Assembly (NCBI GenBank): GCA_025093555.1 | Contig: JAIWNF010000008.1 | Span: 620,001-684,000, forward strand | Source of the DNA: Circinella umbellata | Lineage: Eukaryota > Mucoromycota > Mucoromycetes > Mucorales > Lichtheimiaceae | DNA length: 64,000 nt | Reading direction: 5' to 3' | Part shown: one piece after another, positions 37,702-48,490 of the stretch | Layout: each line of letters begins with the position of its first letter | Numbering within the stretch: position 1 is the stretch's first letter | Program-made: the position numbers and the translations under genes | The notes under the pieces: model-generated | Told to the model about the DNA's origin: nothing | Databases searched by the model: none | Seen by the model: only the letters and a program-made list of their open reading frames with translations

Positions 37702-40360
37702 CCCTCTTTTTTTTAAAGTACTTACTGGATTCGATTTTGTATAGCCAACAACTAATTTATTTCGATCATCTTCAATTTTTTTCAAATCATTTTCAAATTT
37801 TTCTGAAAAGAATAGTTATTAATAAATGACATGTCACCTTGATGCTTTCAATTTTTATAATATACTTACTATTATCCATCTTATTGGATATTGAAGGTGA
37901 TTGTTCTCTATTTGGTACATACACATCATGATGCATTGCTTCTTGGTTTTCCGCCGTATCGGTTGTTGGAATAGGTCTAGATGGTGAAGTACGTTCTTTT
38001 GAATTTTCAACGTATCTATAAAAATTATAAATGACACTCTAAGTATATAGAATAAAATGTGATAAGTGTGAAAAAAAAAAGGGATGTTACCTTAATCTTT
38101 TTGCTTCACTTGCTACTTTTCTTGCCAGATCATAAAAATCATTCAGATATTCATGTGTTGATCCTGGTTCAATCTTGATTTATTTATATTAGTATGGAAA
38201 CCGAATTAAGAAATCAATGATAGTTTTATAACTCTTACCAAAATACCACGGATTGGTTTAGTTCTCTTTTTTAACCCCTTGTCAATAATTTCCAGATAAG
38301 GTGAAAGTTCTAAATTTTTTCTACTAATGGATGGATGATCATTATTCAAAACTATTATGTTTTTTTTGTTGAAATATTATTAGAATACGGGTTAAAGACT
38401 ATATATACATAATAACTTTTCCCCTTCCACTTCCCCCTCAATCAAAATAATAATAATAAAGCCTTGAATAGAAATCATTTGATTTAGAAGAAATAGTCAC
38501 TTACAATTAACAACAAGTAAGTTCTTTGATGCAATAACAAGACGACGATCGGGTGGACATTGAAGAATGACATCTGCTGTTGCCTATATATATAGTTTTC
38601 CCATATTAATTCAAAAATGGATGCTTCACAGCAGTAAACCAAATAATCAAACAATATCAACATTTACCATAACGAGGAAATTTAAAGTACTTTCATATTT
38701 GCCTTCGTGATTTCCATATTGATTCTTGATAGTATCATTCAACCAAACAGCACCATATCCACCTAGTTGATGATAATCAGAATAAGAATCCACGGATGTA
38801 GCAATAACGGCTAATTCTTCTCGTAATTGATGTGTAAACTGATAAAATATATATATATATATATATATTTTTGTTATTTTATATGATTTCATAATAGATA
38901 TATATAGTATATACACTATCTTACCATATCAACAGTATCTTTATGTTTCTCTAATAATTCTTGTCGTGTATCTTGTATATCACCTAATTTTTGCATTACT
39001 TTACCTATAGTAGATATATCTGATAGAAAAAAGGTATTAGGACTTTTGAAACGACAAAAAAAAAACAAAGAGTTTTGATTTACCATTTTTTTCAGATATG
39101 GATTGAGATTCTGTATCATAATTAGGTCTATATGAATCTCCTCTGGTTAATCCTATTGCTGGACTTGATCTTATAGAAGGAGATGACCGTGTAGTTATAT
39201 TATCTTGTTCGAGAGCCCTTTTATCATTATTAACATATCAAATTAATATTAAAGAAGAGTTTCTTATAGAAAATAGCCCCCCTTCCTTTTTTTTTAATAT
39301 ATTATACCATAAATCCAAACTTTCTCGTGCACCACGTTTAGCTATACTATAAAACTTTTGTATCCAATCGATTCTAGTATTACCATCAAACTATATAGAA
39401 AAAAAAAAGAAAGATATTGATTATTTAATGATGGGATCCACTTGCTTAATACCCTACTTTCAGCAATTTATATACCAAAAAACCAAGAATAGGTGCTTTT
39501 CTGAGCTGAGTCAAATCTTCGATATTATCAAGACAAGGTCTCAAAAGATGATTTTGTTTCCTAACAGATGGAGTTTTACCATTCAAATCTTTTTTCCAAA
39601 ATGTAATTTATTAATTATCAACTAAAAATATTATATATTTAAAAAAAAAGAAAAAAACATGTGACTTACAGTTGATTATGATAGGATTATTACAACAAAT
39701 AATAAGGGGTTGATCTTTAGGACATTCTTTTACTATATCTCTGATAGCCTGGAATGAATTGAATATTACCATGTGGAGGGGTGGGGGGTTTCATATTAAT
39801 GCTGTATCACTAAAGAAATTGTGGACCATATTTAAAAAAAAAAGTAAAACCACCTACCATCAAAGGAAATATTAATGCACCTGTAGGTGGACCATTATGA
39901 TATCCATATTGATTTGGAATCTTTTTATCTAACCATACTACGCTATATCCACCCAATTGTTTATTATCTGGTGATGGATTTTTTGTTGATATAGCAATAA
40001 ATGCTACTTGATATACTACTTCATCATTTTTCTATCCCCCCCCCAAAAAAAAAACGTTGGAAATTTATATCACTGAAAGAATGAATAAGAATATATATAT
40101 AAAAAAAAAACAAAGTTTTACTTGAATTCCAAATCGAATACGACCACCAATAACTGATCCACCAAATTGACTTCCACATTGATTCAATAAGTGAATTCGT
40201 TCGTTATGTAAATCGTCTAGTGTTTTTTGAGTTCTGCCTAGCGTGAAAAACAAAAAAAAAAAAGTGTGATTTTTTATATATATAAATATAAGGAAAAACA
40301 AAAATTAACTGATAATAATAATAAAAATATTTTTCTGTTTTTACGTTGTAATGAACTCAT
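36088..40360 (-). CDS. three-unit degenerate RNase H-like repeat protein, paralog 2
   Basis: Nineteen exons with continuous phase encode about 893 aa: 40345-40360, 40122-40237, 39858-40031, 39670-39748, 39476-39588, 39308-39390, 39084-39217, 38925-39019, 38668-38838, 38505-38583, 38239-38351, 38091-38173, 37870-38015, 37726-37802, 37425-37595, 37273-37351, 37089-37195, 36931-37007 and 36088-36856. Three units share one pattern: a coiled helix, a strand VAFIAIS-x, QLGGYSVVWLD, a YGYHNGP-like turn, a helix x-I-F-P-L-M-A-I-R-D-I, a strand PLIICCNN, a variable helix, a strand APILGF and a last helix FYDLARKVASEA. This strand/helix order matches RNase H, but the acids at the second and third catalytic positions are absent (Phe and Asn/Lys instead). 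The C-terminal 230 residues are Ser/Thr-rich and disordered, with a basic KKTRRE patch. The gene is the tandem neighbour of 40746-45041. The function is unknown and the fold is inferred. Confidence 0.85.
37653..37702. repeat. (CA)n microsatellite in an intron
   Basis: About 25 uninterrupted CA units inside the intron 37596-37725 of the RNase H-like repeat gene. On the coding strand this is a (GT)n tract within the intron. Confidence 0.95.
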
Positions 40361-40745
40361 TTGAGGAACATGTTCTGTTTTTTTTTCAAAAAATAAAAAT
40401 AAAGAAGAAAAAGTGTGGGGTCTTAAAATAAAGCCCATGAACAATCAAATTTAAATACTATTGTGTGTGTGTGTGTGTGTGTGTAACAAAAAAGATCGAC
40501 CATTTTTCTTTTTTAACATGTTTTATTTGAATTAATAAAAAATGATTCGACTTTTTTTTAAAAAAACTAGCATTGTTTTTTGTTTACATATTAAAAAAAA
40601 AAGAGAGGTAGAAACGAAAACCCCTCTTTTTTTTTAAAAGAAAACAACTATTTTACGAATCGTTGAAATCAAATTGGTTTTAACCAAAAGATGTCAACTA
40701 CTTTCTTTTTTTTTTATATATATATAGTGTAAAGAGTAATTTTTT
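40361..40745. other. short spacer between tandem paralogs
   Basis: 385 bp separate the stop of the upstream paralog from the start of the downstream one. It contains a (TG)n run near 40462-40483 and A/T tracts. The promoter of paralog 2 must lie here or overlap the end of paralog 1. No TATA box is obvious apart from TATATATATATAG near 40717-40728. Confidence 0.6.
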
Positions 40746-43700
40746 TTATCCAAACATTCTGTTCATCCATTTTCCGATACGATGAATGACTCCCATTCCT
40801 CCTTCTTCCGAATCATCGATCCGTTGTCTTTTTTGGACTTCATCTTTTTCATTTTCTTCTTCTCCAAGGGATCTTTTGTTATTGATTCGTTTTTCTTGAG
40901 TTTTATATTGAGTTGATTCTGGAGTTGATTGTGTCCATGGTATAGAAGCTTGGTCTCTGTCAATTTGCACGCCATTGCTATCACTCGATTCCACCACGGA
41001 TGTTGAAAAAGGCGGTTCATTAATCAATCCAATCGCAGCTGCTCTTGATGAATGTTTATTTTCAAGAGAATGCTGATTAAATTGATTAACTAAGGACCAA
41101 TCTACGTCATCCGGGTAGGTCATCGAAGATGAGGCGAGACGTGGGGATATTTGGACAGGATCATGTCGAACCTGTTTTGTTGGTGGGACCATTGATAAAC
41201 TACTAGAATCATTATCTTTTTCAATTCGAGAAGGAGTAAAAGAATGTGTTTCTTCTTCCGAACAAGCATACCTTGTATATATATATATGTATTAATATAG
41301 GTGGTTTTCCAAGACAATTTAGATAACAATAATCATAATAAGAGGCTATCTTACCATAATTTTCTTGATTCACTGGCAACATTTCTACTCATATCGTAAG
41401 CATATTTAACCCATGGGTTTTTAAAATAAGCTTTATCAAGCTAGATTTAAAGAAAGAAGAGTCAGTCTCTTTTGTATGTTACAACATATATTTCGAGATT
41501 CTTTTTTTATAACAAATTAGATACTTTACGAAAACACTAATAGTAGATCCTTTTCTTCTTCGAATTTGATTTTCAATATCTGAATCTGCAACACAAGTTC
41601 CAGCATCATGTATTACGTCACTTGGTGTAATTTGAATATTATTAATAACTATATATATATATATTTGATAGAGTTAGTAAAAGTGATGATATAGTGAATA
41701 CTATAAAACATGACACTTACACTTATGGATAGCTTCATTTGTGGATCCAATAATAAGCGGGTCTTCTGATGGACATTCTGCTAGTAGTTCCTTAATAGCC
41801 TAATGATAAAGGAAATTTATATATGAATTAAAAAATCAAATACTTGCTTTATAAATCAAATGGGTTCATTTTCCTTTTACCTTTAATAAAAATATGACAG
41901 CTCCACCTTTGAAACTATGATAATTGCCAAACTGATTTCCTACATCTTGATTCAACCACACCACCCCAAATCCGCCTACTTGACTGCCATCTTCTTCATG
42001 CGGTACATCAATCGACATGGCAATAATAGCAACTCGAATAGAACGCTAATATAGTCCCCAATAAAACATATATAAGTATATTTATTTTATTTTCCAGTAA
42101 CTGAAAAATGAAGAAAAAAAAATGTAACTAACCTGATGTTTCAAATCAATAGTTTGATCACCCACTTTAATCGTTTTGTTTGGGAATTCTAAAAGTTCTT
42201 TGTGTTTTTTTTCTAGTTCACGAAGTCGTCTTACAATAGAATCTATAAAAAAATGATTATCATTTTTCATTATAAAATGGATTAGTAAAAAAAGGGGAAA
42301 AAATTTAAATGTTCGTCCTCCTTCTCCCAAATAATACGAAAATAAATCTTCTTACTTGTATCAAAGTTTGCTTGTTTTTTAGGTCGTTTGATTGGTGATA
42401 TTTGTACAGGTAATTGAGTTGAACTTGATACAACAGGAACAGGTTCATGAATTATATTTGGTAATGGTTCATGATTTCTATCAGAACTATTTTATAATAT
42501 ACAAATTAGTTTTGTCTCCAGCGAAAACTCTTTTCACATAAAATAAATAAATAAATAAATAAATACCCAAGTTTGCGAGATTCACTAGCTACATTACGAC
42601 TCATTTCGTAAAATTGTTTAACCCAACTATACTGTGGATATTCTCCAATCTATGTATCATATTATATATCTCATTATTAGATGTTTTCTATTTAACCAGA
42701 ATATATTATTATTCATTCTTACCAAGAAAGCTACTGTGGGTGCTTTTCTGTTTTCAATGCTTGTGTTGATTTCCATTATACAAGATTCAAGGTGTTCTTT
42801 CATTTTGATTTTTCTCTTTATATTGACAACTATATAGATAAATTTACAAGTTTTAGTAACGAAAAATATTATTATAATAACCAATAAAAAAAAGACAAGT
42901 GATTTATCCATTGAGATACTTTACAGTTAACAATGTCGTGACCTGTTGTAGCAATAAGTAGTGGTTCATGTTTTGGACATTTGCGTAAGGCATCTCGAAG
43001 AGCCTAATATACAAAAAAAAAGTATAAATGAACTATTCTTTCTATTCTCCACAGTTCATGTTCTTTTCAAACAATGTATATATATATAATTACCAATAAT
43101 AAAAAGGAGGGTGTTCGTGAATCAGGATTATCAAAATAGTTATATTGAATTGGCGAGCAGTCACTGTTGACCCAAACAACTGAATACCCACCGAATTGAT
43201 ATCCATTGGCTCTACGACTATCCGTTGAGATAGCTATAAATGCGATATGAACTCTCTCAGATGCGGATTGCTATAATTATTCATTTATAGAGTTAGATAT
43301 GTTATTCCCATCTTTTCCTATTTAACTAATAATCATCAATAACTAACATGTCTGTGTAATCGAACGTGTCTATTACAAACTATTCCAAGATTTCCTCCTT
43401 TCATTTTCAATGTTTGAAATTTTTCACTGTGTGTTTTGTTTATTTTCTCAAGTGTATTGACTATAAGAAAAGGCAAAAGATTAAATCACAATATTTAATT
43501 GATATATAACATTCATCCCAAATCTTTTTATTTTACTCTATTTTTTTTTTCAACTTACATGCTTTTTGCCCGAGTGGTCCTAAGGACCGTTCAAAAACAG
43601 ATGCGGGTATTGGTTGTGTTCTTTGCATAACTTGTTGTAAGTCTTGTGTATGATTTTGTGGTACGGCTTGTGGAAAATCTTGTTGCATGGCTTGAGGACT

Positions 43701-45041
43701 TTGTTGCATGGCTTGTAGAGGATTCTGTTGTGGGACGTGTGAAGGATTTTGAAGTATGGCTTGTGGAGGATTTGGTTGCATGGCTTGACGTGGATCATGT
43801 GGCATACCATGTCGAGGAGCTTGTGGAAATCCTTGTTGAGATACTTGTGGGACAGAAGAAAGTGGTAAAGATGCTGAAATTTTATGTGCTTCATCCCAAT
43901 GACGATCATCATCTGTGACCAAAGCTAATTTTCTTGCTTCACTTGCTACTTTTCTTGCTAATTCACCAAAATCTTTCATCCAATCCACTTGTTGTTCAGG
44001 ATTCATCTAATAGTATGTATCAAAACCAATAATATGTTTAATTTCTATATATCTCTTCTCTCTCTCTCTCCCTTTCCTCAACCTCCTCCTTCTATTTTAT
44101 TTTTTTTTAATGACTTACATAATAACCGTAGACAGGAGCTGTCCTTTGAGCAAACATCTTTTCAATATCTTCAATACAACCAGCTATATGTGGGAAGTAG
44201 TCACACTTTGGATTGAAATTATTTTCTCCTTTCAGGTCTAAAAAAAAAAAAAAGAGTTTAATACCGAAGTTTTGATTAATACCAAGGAAACAAACAACAG
44301 GTCAGTGCGTATGAAAAAAAAAAGAGAATAAATAATACTTACAATCAGCAACGGCTTTATTTCTCGTAATAATTGTTAGACTTTCATTATTAGGAATTGT
44401 TTTCATAACCTTTCGTACAGCCTATTATTTTATTTTATTTTTATTTTTGTTTATTAAATAATTCCAGGTGCTTTATTACTCCCATAACAAATAAAAACTT
44501 GTTAATTCTATATACATAAATATAATTTTACCTTTAAAGAAAAAATGTTTGTGGCCGTAATTTTTCCATTATGATATCCAAACAATAAAGGAGAAGCTAT
44601 ATTGAAAGGTATAATGCTATACCCTCCTGCTTGAGTGCCATCAAGTTTGATAGGATCAGTTGAAAAAGCAATGATAGCTGTATGGAGAGTCGTTTGAGGT
44701 GCACCTGCCTATAAAAAGTTTTATGTCAAATTTTTTTTTAAAAGGGATTGAGGTTTAATTAAAAGTTTTTAATTATCTTTTCGTCTAATTTGAATGAAAT
44801 TACAAAAAAATAAACAAACCTCATTAATAACGAGTGGTGCACTCTTAATGTCTTGTTCATACTTATTAACTAAAGCTATTTTTTGTTGCTGAAGATCGTC
44901 TAATCGACGAATAGTATTTTCCACTAATAAAAATAAATTAAAGAGTTATTTAATGACTGACCACAGACACATATAAAAGAAGAAGAAAAAAGATAGTTTC
45001 AATGAACAGGATGATAAAACTTTACTTTGTGTTGGATTCAT
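40746..45041 (-). CDS. three-unit degenerate RNase H-like repeat protein, paralog 1
   Basis: Eighteen exons with continuous phase encode about 905 aa: 45026-45041, 44820-44923, 44532-44708, 44343-44421, 44119-44237, 43559-44006, 43348-43460, 43094-43270, 42925-43003, 42723-42829, 42567-42649, 42356-42486, 42133-42242, 41881-42045, 41721-41799, 41530-41648, 41355-41440 and 40746-41271. The three units begin with HTAIIAFSTD, HIAFIAISTD and RVAIIAMSID. Each continues with GG-Y/F-x-(V/I)-(V/I), a central helix carrying F where RNase H has its catalytic Glu, a strand such as LTIITRN, LLIATTG or PLIIGST, and a final helix (DFGELARKVASEARK, QFYEMSRNVASESRK, YAYDMSRNVASESRK). A Pro/Gln-rich linker with repeated PQAM-type motifs joins units 1 and 2. 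The C-terminal tail is disordered with KRQR, ending MNRMFG. Like paralog 2 it starts with a 16-nt exon. The activity is unknown. Confidence 0.85.
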
Positions 45042-48000
45042 TGTTTAAAGAGAAAATGGTATCGAAAAATAAGAAAAAACTGGGAAGAAAGGCTTTGTTG
45101 AACCTTTCAAAGCTCAAAATGCTTTATTTCATTTTCCGCTGACTGCGCAACTTATGAGCTTATGACTTGTAAAAATTTGAATCAGCTGGATGGATACATG
45201 AAATATTTAAAATGAAATGTGAGTCATAATATCACCCTGTGGTTAATGGCTCTTTATCTCTGAGCAAAAAAAAAAAAAAATTCAACAAGTATCTTGTAAA
45301 GTCATATAATTTTGTAGTCAACAATAATTACAGTGACTATTTTCATAATGAACACAAAAAAGCAACGTAAAACCTGAAGGAGGGGTAGGTAATATGATGA
45401 CTTTTGTGTGTGAAAGTGCCCATGAATAAATATGATTTTTTGTTGGCAACATGAATCTCCATCTGGATACTTTTAAAGACTCTATACTTTTTTTTAAATA
45501 CCCCAACACGCCACCCAAAACCGTAAATTCATATCAAATGTCTTGAACTTCATTTTCGCGCCAAGTCCTACTACTATGTACGTAGGATTCTCTGTTCAAT
45601 ACAATAAAAAAAGTAAAAGTAGGCATCTTGAGACCTTCTCATGGTCCACCAAAAAAAAAAATGAGAGAGAACATTGGTGGCGTCTTTCCTTGCGTCACGC
45701 GCCAAAAATGCCAAAGTTTTTGTGCACCCAACAGAAAACCATTGTGATGGGGTATGGGTAATAGTGATTGGGAAAAATTTCTAACAATGCGTGTGGAAGT
45801 GTATACGATGTTCCTATTGACAACAAGTATACAAATATATTTAAATCCATGTTGATAAACGTGGTACAATAATACAAGAAAAGAACAGGATTGGGGCCAA
45901 ATAAATTATAAGGTGATATATACAAATAAGTGTACGTAATGGCCATTCCATCATACGTATAACCCCAGATTTGTTTTTCTATCGTGTTTTTGAAACATAC
46001 GAGTGTACCATCAATTATATATGTTTTGCGTATCAGTTGGTACAAAGAACTTTTATTATTGTTAGTATGATTATGGGTAGTCAATCGAGTGAATGAAACA
46101 CTGGATAGTTTGTTTGCAAGTGAACGAGCACTATATATATATATATATAGTTGGAACTTGTAATATAAGCTTATCTTCGCATACCAAAAACAACAGACAG
46201 CGTAGTTAACTGTAAAAAAGTGCGTGTGTTTTTTTTTTCTTTGACTTCTTGGTTCAATAATTTTTTTTTGTCATACGATGCCGTTATGCATATAAAGAAA
46301 ATGACATTATCGTTGTACATTGATAGCCACACTATGTATACATTTATACAAATGTAGGGTTTACCTTGTAATTAAAACTACTGCCATACATTAGTTCCAA
46401 AAATAACTATCTACTAGTATTTTTAGTATTTTCCTGTGGGTCTATTTATTGTTGCAGAAAATTCCACGAGATCATTTGCATATATATTTCGGCTGTTGGC
46501 AGCTAGGTACTTACCCATTTTGACTAATCCATTTTATTTTCGTTGAGGCATGTTCTTTACCCTTCCATCCCCCCCATCTCTCTTTACCCCTTCGTTTCGA
46601 CGGTTTCAAGTCCGCTGTCATTGATGAAGGATGTAAAACACCGCCTTTTAAAATAGGATGTTCAATGTAAGGTGTGTGGGGGGGAGAGGAGTTTCTATTA
46701 TTGTTATTGCGCACGATCCATTTAAATGATGCAATGTCACAGTTTTTCTATAACAAGGTCCGCGGATGGGGATGATGTAATACAAAAAAAATATGGCATA
46801 CAATTAAAAAATAAACTTCAAAAATATGTGTATTTTTTTTATAATATTAAAACAATCTTATTTATTGGAAGTCTGTGTGTGAACCCCATTTCATCTTGTA
46901 CAACAATCCCTGGACATCAATTATTCTATTGATTAATTCTAACTAAAATGGCGATCATAAAATGTGTTTTTTACTGAAACCAAAAAAAAATAAATAAACA
47001 TGAGTCAAGATGCTGTATTAAGTTATTGAATATTCTCAGTTCCTTTTTTTTTTTGATTTCTTTGTTTCTTTTTGAAGTAAAACAAACATCTTGGATCAAA
47101 TAACAATAAATGACAATTGACAGTCAAAAAATAAATAGCTTATCGCATTTAATAGAAAAAAAAAACATGTGTATTACAAAAACGAGCATAAAAGACCTTG
47201 TACGTATATGAAATTTAATTTTACATCGAAATGAAATTTCCTCTTGAAAACGATTGAGAGAATGATGATTGTGTCGTTAATTTTATTATCTTATTACTGT
47301 TGGATTTTTAATGTTTATTTAGAAAGGAGAGTGATAATTAATAAGCAATGAGGAGGAAAATAAGAGGGAAGGAGAAAAACATCCTATCGTCACTGTCTAG
47401 ATATATAAACAGTTTTTATTGTCACTAAAATAAATATACCTTCTTATTATATATTCTATTGGATAATTCAACTATCAAACGAATTGTGTAACAATGCATG
47501 CATTATTTTATTAAGTTAATAAAAGGGAAATGACATTTATAAAGAGGTCTAAAAATGTATAATCTATTTTATATCCGAACGAAAAAAAAGATGGACTGTT
47601 TTCTTTTGCTCTTGTTGCTTTGCTAAAAAAAAAATCATTTTTAAACTTAAAACCTTATTATTATAGGTACATGTATTTATTTATACTCTTAATACATACG
47701 GGATATAAGATAGATGTACTCTATTCTAATTACCCTACGTAAAACTTTTAAATAATGGATGATTTCATTTTTAATCCATCTAATCGCTTTATATAATGTA
47801 CGAATTTAAGAATGACAAGAATAGTCTTGTTAGTTCCCCCTCACATACTTTTTTTTTACATTACGTACTATTATTGACATCTAAAAGTACGTAGGCGATT
47901 TATCCCCCCCCTTTTTTTTGATCTTGTTAGTTTTGTGATACATTACATTTTCTTTGGTCCACATAATTTTTTTTTTTGATTTATGACAATTATGAGCTGA

Positions 48001-48381
48001 TTTTAATACGTATTCAAAGTTTTTTTTTTTTAAGAAAAAAGTAGTTGATAATTATGATTTATATATATATATATAAAGGTAGGGAAAAAAAAAAGGAAAA
48101 CATGTACAAATAAAAACTTTTCATCAAGAAAATAAAAAGAAGATTCAAATTATACAAAAAGAAAACAAAAACAGTAGATGGGGATGTGTGTATATGATAG
48201 ATGTCGTTTGTTGTGTGATGAATGAGATTAAGATAATAAATTAAAAAAAGAGTCAAAGTGTGTTAAAGAGGAGAGATGAATAAATGGGGGTTTAGGGTTA
48301 GGGATGAATGATTGTTTCAGAAACAAGAAATGTAACAACGGAGAAAAGAAATGGTATGAAGAAAAAAAAATGTAATCAATG

Positions 48382-48413
<32 letters not shown>

Positions 48414-48490
48414 AAAAAATGAGAATAGTAATAGTATGTAGTAATAATAAAGTAATATAAATGTGTGAAATAGCTTTTCTTTTTTTCTTT
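45042..48490. other. 3.4 kb intergenic region with weak ORFs only
   Basis: No gene is supported. Three minus-strand frames have somewhat protein-like composition but no homology or splice context: 46084-45695 (129 codons, Tyr/Phe-rich and hydrophobic), 45518-45318 (66 codons) and 46714-46511 (67 codons, with a basic KPSKRRGKERWGGWKGK patch). An (AT)n run lies at 48385-48408 just past the CAP-Gly gene, and a TATA-type repeat at 46133-46149. Confidence 0.45.

Noticed and set aside
45639..46084. 129-codon minus-strand frame, aromatic and hydrophobic
   Set aside because: It overlaps other frames, shows no family pattern, and AT-rich DNA readily gives such Tyr/Ile/Phe-rich frames. Kept only as a note in the intergenic entry.
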